The notes under the pieces are model-generated. The model made no database searches. It saw only the letters and a program-made list of their open reading frames with translations, and was not told the DNA's origin. From the NCBI GenBank assembly GCA_963576565.1, contig OY755042.1:5446112-5510111 (forward strand): a stretch of 64,000 nucleotides of DNA, written 5' to 3'. The position numbers and the translations under genes are program-made. Source of the DNA: Aspidapion aeneum (lineage: Eukaryota > Arthropoda > Insecta > Coleoptera > Brentidae). This document shows, piece by piece, positions 43,791-54,021 of the stretch. Every line of letters starts with the position of its first letter. The first letter of the stretch is position 1.

Positions 43791-44069
43791 CTAATCGTCT
43801 GATATATCAATGTCCTCAAAATCTTCTGCTTCTATCTCACTTTCACTTATGTATTCTGTTTCACTTTCAGTTTCTGTTTCAGTCTCACTTTTTTGGTAAA
43901 TTTTTTTTGTACGTCTTTGTTTTGTAAGCGTTTTTTTGAAGGTTGTTTTGATCTTAGTATTTGGTTGGTCAGTCTGTTCTTTGTTTTTCCCTGTCCTGTT
44001 TGTTTTGTTCGAGGTTGGTCTGTCATTGGTCCGTGAAATCTTAAGTCTGTCAGTCGAGAGTCGTCCCAC
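43791..44069 (-). CDS. Uncharacterised small ORF inside the element
   Basis: 92 codons on the minus strand: a basic, Lys/Thr/Asn-rich first two thirds (NKTNRTGKNKEQ, KKTLTKQRRTKK) and a repetitive acidic end (ETETETESETEY, EDFEDIDISDD). Such charge-segregated sequence is seen in transposon accessory proteins and low-complexity tails. I do not recognise it; it may not be translated. Confidence 0.3.
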   Translation of the reverse strand: MGRLSTDRLKISRTNDRPTSNKTNRTGKNKEQTDQPNTKIKTTFKKTLTKQRRTKKIYQKSETETETESETEYISESEIEAEDFEDIDISDD

Positions 44070-44859
44070 ATTATTGGAGTAAAACCAGCATAATGTGGAT
44101 TTGCGTATAGCGCCAGCTCTTTCTATTGCCTTAAAAATATCACTTCTTAGCTAACGCGGACTTTAGTTCGCGTCAGCTCAGGAGTCCCATTTTTTAGGAA
44201 AAGAAAGAGCAGGTGCTATATACATATCGAAAGTGCAACAAAGATGGAAATAGTTTTCATACCTGATTTTTAGTAAATAAACGAAAATCAACCTTAATGT
44301 AAGCACATAAGAGTTTACAATTCCTCCTGGTAACAAGCGATTTCGCGGAAGAATCGCATTCTTTATTAATCCCTTTATTAATGGCAGTTTTAAAAACGAA
44401 TTTTTTGCATTTAGAAAAATATAACTTGAAGGCCTCGTTGAAGACTCAGCAGTAATCAGGGCTAATTTAATTTTCATTTAAATGGGCAAAAAAAATGCGT
44501 GATTACTAAAATATTTACCGAACACTAATTCCGTTTGTTTGTTTGTTTGAACTCGGGGAGAGCAATCATACGATTTTTGATTTATAAGAAAAAAAATTAT
44601 AACAAATAAAAAACAATGCAGAAAAATGTGAAAAAATGCAGAAAAAATGCGAAAAAATGTGAAAAAATGGGAAAAAAATGCGAAAAAATGTGAAAAAATT
44701 TGAAAAAATGCGAAAAAATTCGAAAAAAATGCGAAAAAATTTGAAAAAATGTGAAAAAATGCGAAACAACGCAAAAAAATGTGAAAAAATGCGAAATAAT
44801 GCCGCATTATTTCATCAAAATTTGTACATATATTGCGGCCAGTGAAATCCCCCCTCGGA

Positions 44860-45471
44860 AAATTAAGAGGGTTTACAAAATTAAAAACTTTAATTGCAAT
44901 AGAATCAGAGCTAAGTTTTAAATAAAGTATTATTTTTCTAAAAAAAATGGGAAAGATTGCAATACTGAAAAATACATATAATACTGCAAAATTTTCTACT
45001 TTTTCCGTTAAAAAGAAGGGTTGTTTTTCCGTATTTAACGTAGATAAAAAATATGTTTCTCTCGTCAAAAGTAAACTATGGCTTACCCGTTGTAAGATCT
45101 AGGAGTAATAATGCTAGCAGTATTTTAACATCTGCGCTTGCGCAATTGCACCTTAAACTAAGGCAGACTTCAATAGTAATTGTGTTAGACTTTATCATAA
45201 ATAAAGTCATGCATTATTTATGTATATAACTTGGCTTTAGTTTGATGGTTTTCTGAAATTTTTCACCTAAGACGTCCCTTTTTTTAACTAACTATTTTGC
45301 ATTTTATATTTGTTTGCTTTTATTAAGATGTTTTCTTACATCTTATATTGCATCATTTTTTTGTTGTAAATATTTCAGCTTACAGCGGCGTTCCATCGGG
45401 TTATCGGACTGATAATAAAATATTGCAAAGAATACGAAGAATCGTAATGTGCGAGCAATACAATTCACTTA
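44860..45471. other. Intron sequence; candidate splice acceptor but no supported exon
   Basis: A strong acceptor-like site (TTGTAAATATTTCAG) ends at 45379 and is followed by a short open stretch (YSGVPSGYRTDNK). No donor of matching phase follows, so I do not call an exon. Confidence 0.35.
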
Positions 45472-46394
45472 AGGAGAGTTTACACATGCATGGATTTGCT
45501 GGCGCCAATAAAAACAGCTGACTGAATTTGCTGGCGCCAGTGGTGACGCATGCGCGCAGAAAAGGAACATTTTCATGTGTAAACAAGTGCTCGCCAGTTT
45601 AAGTTAATTATTTTACATTATTTTTTATTTTCATTGTGTTTCAGCTTAAAAATTTTGTTTATTTTTGTTTTTATAGCTTAATATGGCTAAAAAAAGTGGT
45701 CAGCAGAACTGACCATACAGTTTCTTGAAGGCTATGAATGTTTTCCTTGTTTATGGGATGTACACAGTAGTTCGTATAAAAACAAAGATAGTCGAGATAA
45801 TGCTTCCCAAAAAATTAGTAAAATAATGACTATTGAAGGCTTTGAAGTTGCAGAAGTAAAAGCAAAAATATGATCCATAAGAAACACATATGCTTTGGAA
45901 TTGACAAAAATTAAAAAAAGCCAACGTTCCGGAGCCGGTGCAAATGAAGTACTATGGTTTAAAGTAGCAGACCGAGTTTTAAAGAATGTTGTTTAAATAA
46001 GAGAAACTCTAGAGGAATATCAAAATGTTGCTTTGTCATTCGAAGATGGTTTTTATAGCTCGCAGGATCTTCTGCTGCAAGTTCTCCTAAAAGTTTTTCG
46101 GAAGCACCCAAAGTAGATCGACTAGCAATCCATGCTTTAACCCATGCAGATACGGCCTTTTCGTTGTTCCTTTTCCTGAATCTCTTTTATTTTTTTTTTC
46201 AATAAAAGTTTAGCGACTATTTTGCAGGCTTCCGAGAGTTCAGCCGACATATCGCGTATCGTGTACACTTTAAAAATGAAACTGGCGTGCCAGTCTTTTT
46301 AATTTTCGCACAATAGTGTAAACCTTTACTGGCGTGCCAATAGAACTGGCGCGAACACTGGCGCCACTAAATTCATGCATGTGTAAACCCACTA
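45472..46394 (+). mobile_element. Harbinger-like element with TTA duplication, carrying a MADF remnant
   Basis: Ends AGGAGAGTTTACACATGCAT and, reversed at the right, TAGTGGGTTTACACATGCAT. TTA flanks both ends (45469-45471, 46395-46397), as for Harbinger/PIF elements. Subterminal inverted TGGCGCCA motifs recur on both sides. It contains a MADF-type DNA-binding remnant, the usual partner protein of Harbinger transposases. Confidence 0.8.
45698..46110 (+). pseudogene. MADF/Myb-SANT-like domain pseudogene
   Basis: The frame from 45698 encodes WSAELTIQFLEGYECFPCLW, DVHSSSYKNKDSRDNASQ and KISKIMTIEGFEVAEVKAKI. A stop replaces a codon, then SIRNTYALELTKIKKSQRSG and LWFKVADRVLKNVV follow. This is the MADF pattern (F-x-YxxxPxLWD, YKxKxxRxxA, I-xxIRxxYxxExxKI). 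In-frame stops and the lack of a start make it a pseudogene. Confidence 0.7.
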
Positions 46395-46397
46395 TTA

Positions 46398-46662
46398 GAA
46401 TACAAACTTTTAGTGCAACATGCAGCTGGACAGCAAATAGAAGTTTGCGGACGGTTTTATGACCAGTCCAATGTCCAAGTTAAAGGCATTTTTTGCTTGC
46501 CCCACATCGTCCACATACCTGTCTACTAGCAAATACTCCATTATAATAGATACATAGAGCGAGTTTGTAAATTCACCGATGAGCTCATCGATGACAACAC
46601 TCGAGTTCCTAAATTCAGTGGGAGGGTAATGTTAATTTTGGTCACGCTCGTCTAAAAGCTGT
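46398..46662. other. Intron sequence without recognised gene
   Basis: A short open stretch (VCGRFYDQSNVQVKGIFC near 46440) lacks splice support. Read across the palindrome at 46670-47343, the original sequence is continuous. Confidence 0.3.
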
Positions 46663-46669
46663 ATTAAAC

Positions 46670-47343
46670 AACAAGACGCTAGCCCTACCAAGTCCACTTC
46701 CAATCCCTGACTTCGCATGCGTAGATCTACCAATATTATTTACCTCATGTATTAGAATAGATGTACAGGGTGATTTTCACTTGAATGATTCTAACCACAT
46801 GAAAATAGAATGTTTCAAAAACCTAACCTAACGAAACCTAATCAGATCTAACCGAACCGAACCAAAGCAAACTAAACCAATATTTTTTTTCAAAAAAAAC
46901 TTTCCTGACTTCCTACCCGAGATCCTAGAGGATGTGAATCCGAACCGGACCGTACTGAACCGAACCTATCCAAACCTAACCCTACCCAACTAAACCTAAT
47001 TAGCAGTACGTGTTGTAATTTAGTTTGGTTAGGTTAGGTTAGGTTTGGTTCAGTTTAGTTAGGTTCGGTTTGGTTCGGTTAAGATTCACATCCTCTAGGA
47101 TCCCGGGCAGGAAGTCAGGAAAGTTTTTTTTTTTGAAAAAAATTATTGGTTCAGTTCGGTTAGATTTGATTAGGTTTTGTTAGGTTAGGTTTTTGAAACT
47201 TTCTATTTTCATGTGGTTAGAATCATTCAAGTGAAAATCACCCTGTATTCATCTATTCTAATACATGAGGTAAATAATATTGGTAGATCTGCGCATGCGA
47301 AGTCAGGGATTGAAAGTGGACTTGGTAGCGCTAGCGTCTTGTT
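46670..47343. mobile_element. 674-bp near-complete palindrome with 7-bp target duplication
   Basis: Ends AACAAGACGCTAGC and exact inverse. ATTAAAC is duplicated at 46663-46669 and 47344-47350. Arms of about 320 bp match along their length (CACTTTC/GGAAGTGG-type differences only). The inner part is rich in AACCTAACC on one arm and GGTTAGGTT on the other; the loop is at about 47000-47020. No coding capacity. Confidence 0.92.
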
Positions 47344-47350
47344 ATTAAAC

Positions 47351-48230
47351 AATAAGTTCTGGTCTAGTAGCATTTGCGGGTTCAATCAGGCGAGACAAAT
47401 TTTATTTTTGTAATTTGATATAGTACAGGCGCTAGAGGTAGTTGAGTATAGAAAATATGAAGACCGCAGTTTGACAATGGATACTAGCTGAGAATAGGTC
47501 ATAGATTAACGACGGAACCGGATTAACGATCCGGATGTTGCCGGACCAATTTTTGATCCTATTTGTTTTATTTCCCTCCTGTTATAGTCGAGTTTGAATT
47601 TCTGAAAATGTAGCTAAATTGACGCCTTCAAGCCACTATGATGACGCCTTCAAGCCACTATGACACAGAAATGTATCCGAAATATGTAAAATCTAACTCT
47701 AAAATAATATTAGTTTTTTTAATTTTAGCTGCCAAAATCCCCAAAAACCTTTAGACTCCTCAAAATTCTTAAGTTTTTTAAAAGTTTCTTAAGAACAAAG
47801 CTAACTATGTAAAAAATTTAAAACATGTTTGTTGCATGTTTTACCCGATTTCCCTACATTACCTCCATAAACGGACGCCGCTGGAGAGTTTGTCATTAGT
47901 CGAACCCCATTGATTATATATTATTAATAAATCGAGTAGGCGAATCTACTCCAACCCTTTCCTCTCTTATAATTATAAAACACTTTTTAAACATTTCTAG
48001 ACTTATTCAGAACGTTTTTAGATTTTTCATGAATGTTTTTAATTCTCCATCGTGAAGCATTCATGTTTTAGGTAGGGTTGAAATAGACCAATAACTTCAC
48101 AAAATATCTTAATAAATAACAAATTTATTTTTCAACAAATCATATTTACAAAAACTAAAACAATGTTTAAATTACAGACTATTTCTCCATTTTTAAAAAT
48201 GTAATCCATTCATACCGATGCATTTACAAA
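47351..48230. other. Intron sequence without recognised gene
   Basis: Contains a 20-base direct repeat (GACGCCTTCAAGCCACTATG at 47620 and 47642). Nothing else that I can support. Confidence 0.35.
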
Positions 48231-48234
48231 CACC

Positions 48235-49870
48235 TAAACTTTATGGAAGGCTATCTATTCTTTCTCTCCAGCTTCTCCTTGGCCGTCCTCATTTTCTTCG
48301 GCCAGTTGGTTTTCATTGTAGTATTTGTTTAGGTAGTCTTTCATCATTCATTCTTTGTACATGTCCGTACCACACCAGTTGTTTTGTTCTTATATCATCC
48401 ACTAAAGTACGTTCACCCACTATCATAATTTATCTTATTCTTTGATTTGTAACTCTTTCTCTTTTTTATTTCCCTGCTGCTCTTCTCCAATAGTCCATCT
48501 CCGTAGCGGAAAGCATTTTTTCTGTTCCATCCTTGATTGGCCATACTTCTGAGCCGTATGTAATAATACTTTTTACAATGGTGTTATATATAAACTTTTT
48601 GTTATGTTTTGATATACTTTGGTCCCAAATTATTCCATTTAATAAAGTTATTGCTTTGCTTCCTTGTACGTTTGGATCTTTTATAGCTTTGTCTAGTGTT
48701 CCGTCAGCTGTAATTTTTAGACCTAAATATTTATACTCATCACAGTACTGAATTCGCTGCCCGGTATTTAAGATTAGATCCTGTTTCGTTCCACCGATAC
48801 ACATATACTCTGTCTTATTGAGATTAACCTCTAGTCCCCACTTATTTTACTCTTCTATTAGTTTTCGTGTCATATATTCGGGGTCGTCATAATCCTGAGC
48901 CACTACTATCTAATCATCGGCAAAACATAAAGTATACAAGGTGGTTTCGTCTAACAGAAATCCCGTGTTTTGGCATTTTCTCTTCCATACTTTAAGGACT
49001 TGTTCCAAGTATATCTTGAAGAGCGTAGGCGAGATACACCAACCTTGTTTAAGACCTTTATTTACTTGAAAGCTTTTGGTTAGTTTTGCTTTTATTTTAA
49101 CTTTTGCCTTACTATTGCGGTATAACTCTTTGATGGCCTTAATTAGTTGTTCGCTTATGTTTGTGTTTTCCAACGCTTTCCAAAGTAGAATTAGTGGTAT
49201 ACTATCATATGCCTTTTGCAAATCGAGGTAAAGCAGATGCAGCTCTTGCCCGTATGCCATTTTCTTTTCAATAACTTGGGTTATACAAAAGAGATGATCT
49301 GAAGTTGATCTACCCGCCCTGAAACCGACTTGTTCTTCTGCCTCCACATCTGTATATTCGCTCTCCACTTTATTTCTTATTATTTTACCGTATATTAGCG
49401 TACTAGTCACAGATATACCTCTATAATTGTCACATATATCTTTCCTTCCTTCTTTTGGGGATTGTGGATATATATGACGTTTTCCACTTTGTTGGTACTA
49501 CAGTTCCATTTAAATATTTTTGGAAAAGATAATCGTAATCTCCAAAACAGTTCTTCAGGGTCCGGCAGATTTACCGCTTTTTAAGGTTGTGCACACGTTT
49601 TTGACCTCAGAGATTATGAGTGGTACTGGAGATCCCATCGTTCTAATTATAATGTTTCTTTCTTCTACGTTGAATTCTGCTCTATCTTCAGTTAAAAGTT
49701 TTTTAAAATGCTCATCCCATTCTTTGTCAGGTATTGGTGAAATGATATCTCTGCATGTTTCTTTTTTAATCGATCTTATAGTTTTCCAGCTTTCGTTACT
49801 TCTCCTACCTCCTGAGTAAGTACCTCCTAATTCAATTTTGGTATCAGTATAACAAGAAAGCAAACTTTAG
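48235..49870 (-). pseudogene. RTE-like LINE, longest copy
   Basis: Minus strand from 49863: pre-RT linker (RSNESWKTIRSIKKETCRD, DKEWDEHFKKLLTEDR, VCTTLKSGKSAGP), then fingers/palm (EEQVGFRAGRSTSDHLF, LHLLYLDLQKAYDSIP with the first Asp, GLKQGWCISPTLFKIYLEQ, LYTLCFADD). After stops and frameshifts near 48905-48840, MCIGGTKQDLILNTGQRI, YKYLGLKITADG and YWRRAAGK follow. The end (WYGHV...GRRKRGRP region) is degraded and cut at 48235. The same subfamily as the 26 and 28 kb copies. Confidence 0.8.
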
Positions 49871-49984
49871 TTATATTGAAAAAACACACAAAGTAGTTTT
49901 AATAACAATAAAAAAGAAAATATCTTAAATTTAACTGATCATGTTCATACCAACAGTTCTTTACATTTAATTATACAGTTTACA

Positions 49985-50320
49985 AAGCAGCAGATGCTTT
50001 ACCCATGGGTAGTTTGATAAGCCTCTTATTGGCAGAAGTTAGAAAAATTTTGATGAGAACATATTATTTAAAACAAATAACCCCCTGATTGAATATAATT
50101 TCAATCTGAAAAAGGTATGTGGACGACGTATTTGCAATTTGGGAAGGAACAAAAAAAGAATTAAATTACTTTTTACACTTCTTGAATTCCCTTTATTCAA
50201 AAATCAACTTTACCATGGAATTAGAAGAACATTCCAAACTCAATTTTCTAGATTTAACAATTTCAAAACAAACGAATTGTTTAATCCAAAAGCATAGTCT
50301 TTATTGTGATGAACATAAAT
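49985..50320 (+). pseudogene. Penelope-like reverse transcriptase fragment
   Basis: ALPMGSLISLLLAEV near 49990 is followed, after a frame change, by RYVDDVFAIWEGTKKELNYF at 50114 and LNFLDLTISK. The LPMGS...YVDDVF...LNFLDL series is characteristic of Penelope-like elements, in which YVDD holds two catalytic Asp. The domain is truncated on both sides. Confidence 0.75.
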
Positions 50321-50631
50321 AAAAAGGACTGAACAGCCTAATTTATCGCCTTTTGCACTGGTGGCTGGCAGCGAAACGCCATACCTGACGCGTCAGTATA
50401 ACTGGCGTTTTGCAAATAATTTTTGATGTTAAAAATTACTTGATTGCCACCTAGTATCCTACTTATTTTTGTATTTTGTATAACCTAAATCACCAACAAG
50501 TGATTGACCATCAAACTACTTATTTCTTTTAAGAAAAGGCAAAATAGTCTTTATACTTTTTAATCTATTCCATAACTATAAGATAAATTAGGTAAATACT
50601 GCGCTGTAAATATAACTGCTTCTTCCTACAG

Positions 50632-50791
50632 CCATCTGCAACCCACAGTGTGAAAATAATGGCATCTGCGTCGAACCCAATACTTGTAGTTGTCCAGAAA
50701 GATATTCAGGCGCGATGTGTGAGTTCGAGAACAAGCCTTGCTTGGAATATCCTGAAAAACCCAAGCATGCTAGGAGGCAGTGCAGGAAAAA
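50632..50791 (+). CDS. Host gene exon D: EGF-like module
   Basis: A 160-bp exon between GCTTCTTCCTACAG and GGAAAAA|GTAAGA, phase 1 in and phase 2 out. It encodes ICNPQCENNGICVEPNTCSC and PERYSGAMC: six cysteines in the EGF order C-x3-C-x5-C-x6-C-x1-C-x8-C. It then encodes EFENKPCLEYPEKP and a basic linker ARRQCRKK. Joined to exon C, C|CC makes Pro (SCQ-P-ICN). Joined to exon E, AA|G makes Lys (RKK-MCTM). Both joins keep the frame. The EGF domain is typically extracellular. Confidence 0.85.
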
Positions 50792-50949
50792 GTAAGATGC
50801 ATATTCGATCTCTTTTCTTTTCTTTCTTTGATATAGTTCTTCTTTGTTTATAAATGCCGACATTCTGCCGATTTCCGGTAGGTATTCGTAGCATACGCTG
50901 TAGGACTCTTCAAGCACTTTTAAATTCTTATAATACAATAAAATTTCGG

Positions 50950-52045
50950 ACTTGCATTGTCTTTAATTATTTTAAAAACGGCGTTTTTTTACGGTTAGGC
51001 CCACTCGCAAGAAGATCCCTATCACGCTCGAGAAGCGGCAAGTGCGCGGAAATATTGGTGTATGTTGGTTTTGAAACGGTTCTTGGTGCCTCTATTTTGA
51101 CAGAAAATTGATGGTTACCGTCTGTTTGACGTGTTCGCCTAGTAGGTGCTACTCCCGGGGGGATCATACGTGCCAACTCTTCAGAGCATTTTCCGTGATA
51201 ATACCTGTAGAAGAGAGATAGATCGCCCACAGTTCTTCGATGTTCGAGACTATCCAAGCTACGGGTAAGTGTGGGGTCATTAATCAGCTTGATAGCTCGT
51301 TGTTGCGCGGTGTTCAAACGCATTAAGGTATGTATGGGTGCCGCACTCCATATATGTGACCAGTACTCCATAGTTGGTCGAATCTGGGCTTTGCAGAGTG
51401 TCAGCAACTTGGTGTATACAGATGTCTTGTACGAAATAGCACCCCAAGCTTTTGGGACGCTGTTTTAGCTATATCTGCCACGTGACTGTGCCAAGACATG
51501 TTGGTCTCTGCAGTGACTCCTAAGATGTTCAACTGGCTCCGAAATGTGACAGCACTTCCAGATAGCATGATGTTTGGCTCACCGGTGCTGGTCTTTTTTG
51601 AAAACAGGACTGCTGCTGCTGCTGAGCTTTGAACTGTACTGTACTCTATTATCTCCAGGTCGTTATTTATCTGTGATATTTGAATTGGTCTAAGATGATG
51701 GAATTCACGTGCGGAGAGACATGTGGGTGGTACGAGTGAGGAGACTACATTGCCATCATCTGCAAAGCAATAAAGTGAATTTACTGTTTTATCTATGAGG
51801 TCATTTATGTAAATCAGAAAAAAGTGTTGGCGAAAGGATTGCTCCCTGTGGCACATTAGCATTTATTTGGTAAGAGTTGGGGTTCTGGCCATCCAGTGCA
51901 ACATAAATGGATCTATCCTTAAGGTAACTTTCAAACCAAGTGCAAAGTTTCGGCGTCAATCCAATTACTTTGAGCTTGTTGAGCAGATTTTCATGCCAGA
52001 TTTTATCAAATGCTTTAGATATATCTAAGTTCTTGTTTCACCCCG
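50950..52045 (-). pseudogene. Jockey-group LINE, 5'-truncated
   Basis: Minus strand: SKAFDKIWHENLLNKLKVIG and YLKDRSIYVALDGQNPNSYQ (about 52030-51870), PQGAIL, FFLIYINDLIDK and YCFADDGNVV (51830-51760). GVTAETNMSWHSHVADIAKT and KLGVLFRTRHLYTPS follow, then in the next frame LTLCKAQIRPTMEYWSHIWS and QQRAIKLINDPTLT, ending near 50970. There are frameshifts at about 51840 and 51405. The first Asp is inside a partly lost motif. It lies in the intron after exon D, in antisense. Confidence 0.75.
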
Positions 52046-52505
52046 CAACTCAATCGCTTTTTGTCATAAGTCAGTGACGTATGTAAGTAAATCGCCAGTT
52101 TTGGTTAGTAAGTTTCTTTAGCCGTTTTCAAGTTTTAATATAACAATCTAGTCTACAAATAACTAGTTGCTTATACAGGGAGTTTCAAAATTCACGTAAT
52201 TTTAATGTTAAATTCGTTGAGTGGTTTTAAGACATGTATTTGATTATTTAGGTCCACGTGGTGATTAGATTTTACCTCAGATTAGTAAGTTACCAACTGC
52301 AAAATGGTAGGTAGTTCGTCATTCCACAATAAATATTTACTTTGCATTTTTGCTATTGAGTTTTCATCATCCTGGTCGCCTTTTCATTTTGTGAGCTATG
52401 CTGATAAGACACTGTTTAGAACCCAAGTACGAGGATGGGATGAAGAGTTTGCGACCTAACATAGAACGCAACATCATGGTGACTAAATCATAATTTATTT
52501 TTCTA

Positions 52506-53440
52506 CATAGTCCCCTTGTAAGGTAATACATTTGGCCCAATGATCTTCAACTGATTTGATGCCATCACTGAAGAAGTCTGATTTATGCAACTCGTCAAAA
52601 TAGGCGTTTGTAGCTGCAATGACTTCTAAATCTGAGGAAATTTTTTATCCAGCAAGAATTTTTTTCAGGTTTGGAAACAAATAAAAGTCTGACGGAACTA
52701 GGTCTGGTAAATAAGGTGGATGGTTTAACAGTTTAAAGCCTAGCTGATGGATTTTAGCCATTACAAGAGCGGACATGTGGCAAGGTGCATTGTCCTGATG
52801 AAACAAAATTTTCTTTTTTACCAAACCGGGGCGTTTTTCGCTTATATTCTGATTGAGCTGGTCCAGTAAGTCGCTGTAGTACTCTGAATTTATTGTTCTT
52901 CCTTTTTCGGAGGAGGAGGAGTCTCCCTTTAGCGTCCCAAAAGACCGTGGCCATGACCTTTCCAGCAGACGGTACTGCCTTGGCCTTCTTTGGAAATGGT
53001 TCGTCCTTTGCCGTCCATTGTTTGGACTGTTGCTTAGTTTCAGGGGTATAATGATGAACCCATGTTTTATCAACCGTAATAAATCTACGCAAAAAGTCCC
53101 CCGAATCACGTCTAAACAGTACCAAATTCTCCTTTGAAATGGTTAGACGCACGAGCTTTTGATCTGGCGTGAGCAAACGCGGCACCCATGGGGTGGATAG
53201 CTTTTTCATACCTAAAACTTCACATAAACAGCCTCAGTTACCTCTTCCAGTCTTAATCTGCGATCTTTTAGACTTAGTTTGTGAATGGTTGCACCATTTC
53301 TTCAGAAGTTGCCGTTTTTGGCCTGCCAGAACGCTGAGCATCATCAGTGCTAGTACGACCACGTTTAAAGTCCGATACCCAGGTTTTAACTGTGGTATAG
53401 GAAGGAGCAGATTCCCCTAGTGTACTACCAGGTAGGCTGT
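52506..53440 (-). pseudogene. Mariner transposase pseudogene (D34D)
   Basis: Minus strand from 53440: LGESAPSYTTVKTWVSDFKR and DDAQRSGRPKTATSEEMVQ (the DNA-binding end and linker). In a further frame come FITVDKTWVHHYTPETKQQS (first catalytic Asp; the usual DETW is DKTW) and KVMATVFWDAKG. In another frame, LFHQDNAPCHMS (second Asp), LLNHPPYLPDLVPSDFYLF (third Asp, 34 residues after the second) and finally DHWAKCITLQGDYVEK to a stop near 52506. The N-terminus is missing and at least three frameshifts occur. No terminal repeats were identified. Confidence 0.85.
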
Positions 53441-54020
53441 GGTACCACCATCAAAACCCCCTTCAAATTACACATGATTATTCCATTATTTACTATCTCT
53501 TTTTAAACTAATATTTTAGTTACGGCGCCTAATAATCTTAAACACACATACCATTAATAACTAAACAGTGGTCTACTCGTTTTATTTACTAAACTCACAC
53601 ATTATCATCCAGCTAATTACTCTCTTTTTAACGCAGTCTAGTGGGACGGGCGCACACCAATCTAAAACAGTCATGGAATTATTTTGCAAAGAGATGTATT
53701 TATAATATTCCATTTTGACAATCAATGTCAATCGACTGTCTTTCGTTAGCGCACAGTGGGCTCGGCGACCTGATTTTTCAGCAAAAATTAAAAACATACT
53801 GAAACTTCCGATCACATTTACTAAACAAGAGTAGATAGTTCAGTAGACCTTGAACAAACTATGATTTGAGTGACACAACTTTCAGTTATTTAGAAGTTTG
53901 ATCTTGAATATCTCAGCCCCTGTCGAACGCATAAGCTGTTTGCGGTGGTTTCCTAAAAGGTTTAGACCATACCTAAAACTCCACCAAATTTCACAGACTT
54001 GGCAGCAAGTGCCCGATTGA
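53441..54020. other. Intron sequence without recognised gene
   Basis: The phrase TACACATGATTATTCC at 53470 is echoed as TACACATGATTGTTGG at 54040, which may reflect retrotransposon remnants. Nothing else is supported. Confidence 0.3.
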
Positions 54021-54021
54021 T

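Larger units (their letters stand above)
43000..44857. mobile_element. TIR element with inverted 10-11-bp arrays
   Basis: Ends CGAGGGGGATTTCACTGACC and, reversed at the right, CGAGGGGGGATTTCACTGGC. Next inward on both sides are TTGTACATAT and short arrays of AAAAATGCG (43050-43150 on plus, 44615-44810 inverted). Inside are a TTAA-flanked palindrome (43286-43757) and a basic/acidic minus-strand frame (43791-44069). No target duplication is certain. It starts 40 bp downstream of exon C. Confidence 0.7.

Noticed and set aside
45380..45440. Possible exon (YSGVPSGYRTDNK) after a strong acceptor-like site
   Set aside because: Entry phase 1 would fit, but the only plausible donor (GTAATG) is in phase 0, and exons C and D join directly in frame without it.
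46440..46550. Open stretch VCGRFYDQSNVQVKGIFC as coding
   Set aside because: No splice sites, about 50 codons only, and no continuation in frame past the palindrome.
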